From: Anaeromyces robustus
Taxonomy: Eukaryota; Neocallimastigomycota; Neocallimastigomycetes; Neocallimastigales; Neocallimastigaceae
Length of the DNA: 64,000 nt
Direction: 5' to 3'
NCBI GenBank assembly: GCA_002104895.1
Contig: MCFG01000046.1
Location: 62,001-126,000 of the forward strand
Below are positions 63,588-64,000 of the stretch, piece by piece. Made by a program: the position numbers and the translations under genes. Numbering within the stretch: position 1 is the first letter of the stretch; each line of letters starts with the position of its first letter. The notes beneath the pieces were generated by a model. It saw nothing but the letters and a program-made list of their open reading frames with translations. It was not told where the DNA came from and searched no databases.

Positions 63588-64000
63588 GATAGCACTGTTT
63601 TAAAAAATAATAAAATAAAAATTATTATAATTTGAAAAAAAAAATATATATATATATTAATTAATATTATGATAATAATAGCAATTGTTAAAAAAATTTT
63701 TTTGATTATATTAATAATATTTATACTTAATATTAATTTTCTATATCTTTAATGCATTATTTTATGTAAATCATGTGATATTTTAAAAGTATTTATTATA
63801 TTGAATTATAGAAATGCAAAATTAAAAACAAAAACAATTTAATTGTTGAATTTCTTTTTTATTGAATATATACATAATAATGAAGTATATATTAGAAAAA
63901 TTAATATTAAAATAATATAGATTGTTACATAAAAAAAAAAGTATAAAAATATATATAAATTAATTCGATTAAAAAAATATAAAAAAAAACAAGATTTATG
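63588..64000. other. Upstream flank of the MFS gene
   Basis: A/T-rich DNA holding the likely MFS promoter. The minus strand reads AAACAG just ten bases above the ATG, which could be an acceptor of a 5' leader intron. No other coding signal. Confidence 0.4.

Noticed and set aside
1-64000. Slime mould (Dictyostelium-like) origin because of Asn tracts and A/T bias
   Set aside because: Pkr1, an Akr1-type enzyme, a fungal-type ZIP and a gut-bacterial MFS gene fit anaerobic fungi better.
1-64000. tRNA, rRNA and other known RNA genes
   Set aside because: No TTCGAATCC-like T-loop with matching stems and no G/C-rich RNA block was seen on either strand.

Overview
The window looks like nuclear DNA of an anaerobic gut fungus (Neocallimastigomycota). 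Intergenic DNA and introns are almost pure A/T with long homopolymers and AAAT, AAAAT and ATT microsatellites. Exons stand out by their higher G/C. Proteins carry long Asn, Asp, His and Lys/Glu tracts, and genes have several short AT-rich introns. Two gene products are typical of fungi (a Pkr1-type V-ATPase assembly factor and an Akr1-type ankyrin/DHHC palmitoyltransferase). One intronless transporter looks like a protein of gut Firmicutes. The lineage call is inference from these traits; no rRNA or tRNA gene is present to confirm it.

Layout, left to right: an alpha/beta-hydrolase cut by the left edge (-, 1-325); a dead Mutator-like DNA transposon with inverted ends and an 11-bp target duplication (723-2060); a membrane-anchored thioredoxin-fold protein (-, 3069-4660); 5.8 kb of gene-free repeat-rich DNA; a very large MTMR14/Jumpy-type phosphoinositide phosphatase (-, 10418-18828, 8 exons, about 2317 aa); PKR1 (-, 20136-20848); a NASP/Hif1 histone chaperone (+, 23005-25450, 6 exons); a ZIP metal transporter (-, 26391-28596, 6 exons); 4 kb with at most one orphan exon; COPII coat protein SEC24 (-, 32578-38917, 8 exons); a 5.3 kb desert; a Sel1-repeat protein (+, 44256-48882, 3 exons); TFIIF beta subunit (+, 50335-52197, 4 exons); the Akr1/HIP14-like palmitoyltransferase (-, 53252-57384, 8 exons); a 4.8 kb desert; and the bacterial-type MFS transporter (-, 62196-63587).

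Exon structures were built by hand: every junction keeps reading phase and most are supported by protein-family similarity recalled from memory. All introns are GT-AG except two. The fourth NASP intron starts ATATCC and ends AC, which is the pattern of a U12-type (minor spliceosome) intron. The fifth SEC24 intron is GC-AG. The genes are mostly unrelated housekeeping functions; several concern the endomembrane system (SEC24 export, PKR1 V-ATPase assembly, palmitoylation, PI-phosphatase, a probable ER thioredoxin), but nothing suggests a functional cluster.

The best second-look items are the AT-AC intron, the Mutator-like relic with intact target duplication, the 3.5-fold enlarged MTMR14 homologue with a preserved catalytic core, and the transferred MFS gene with a host-style Lys/Glu-rich loop. 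Several perfect 16-23 bp hairpins lie in the deserts.
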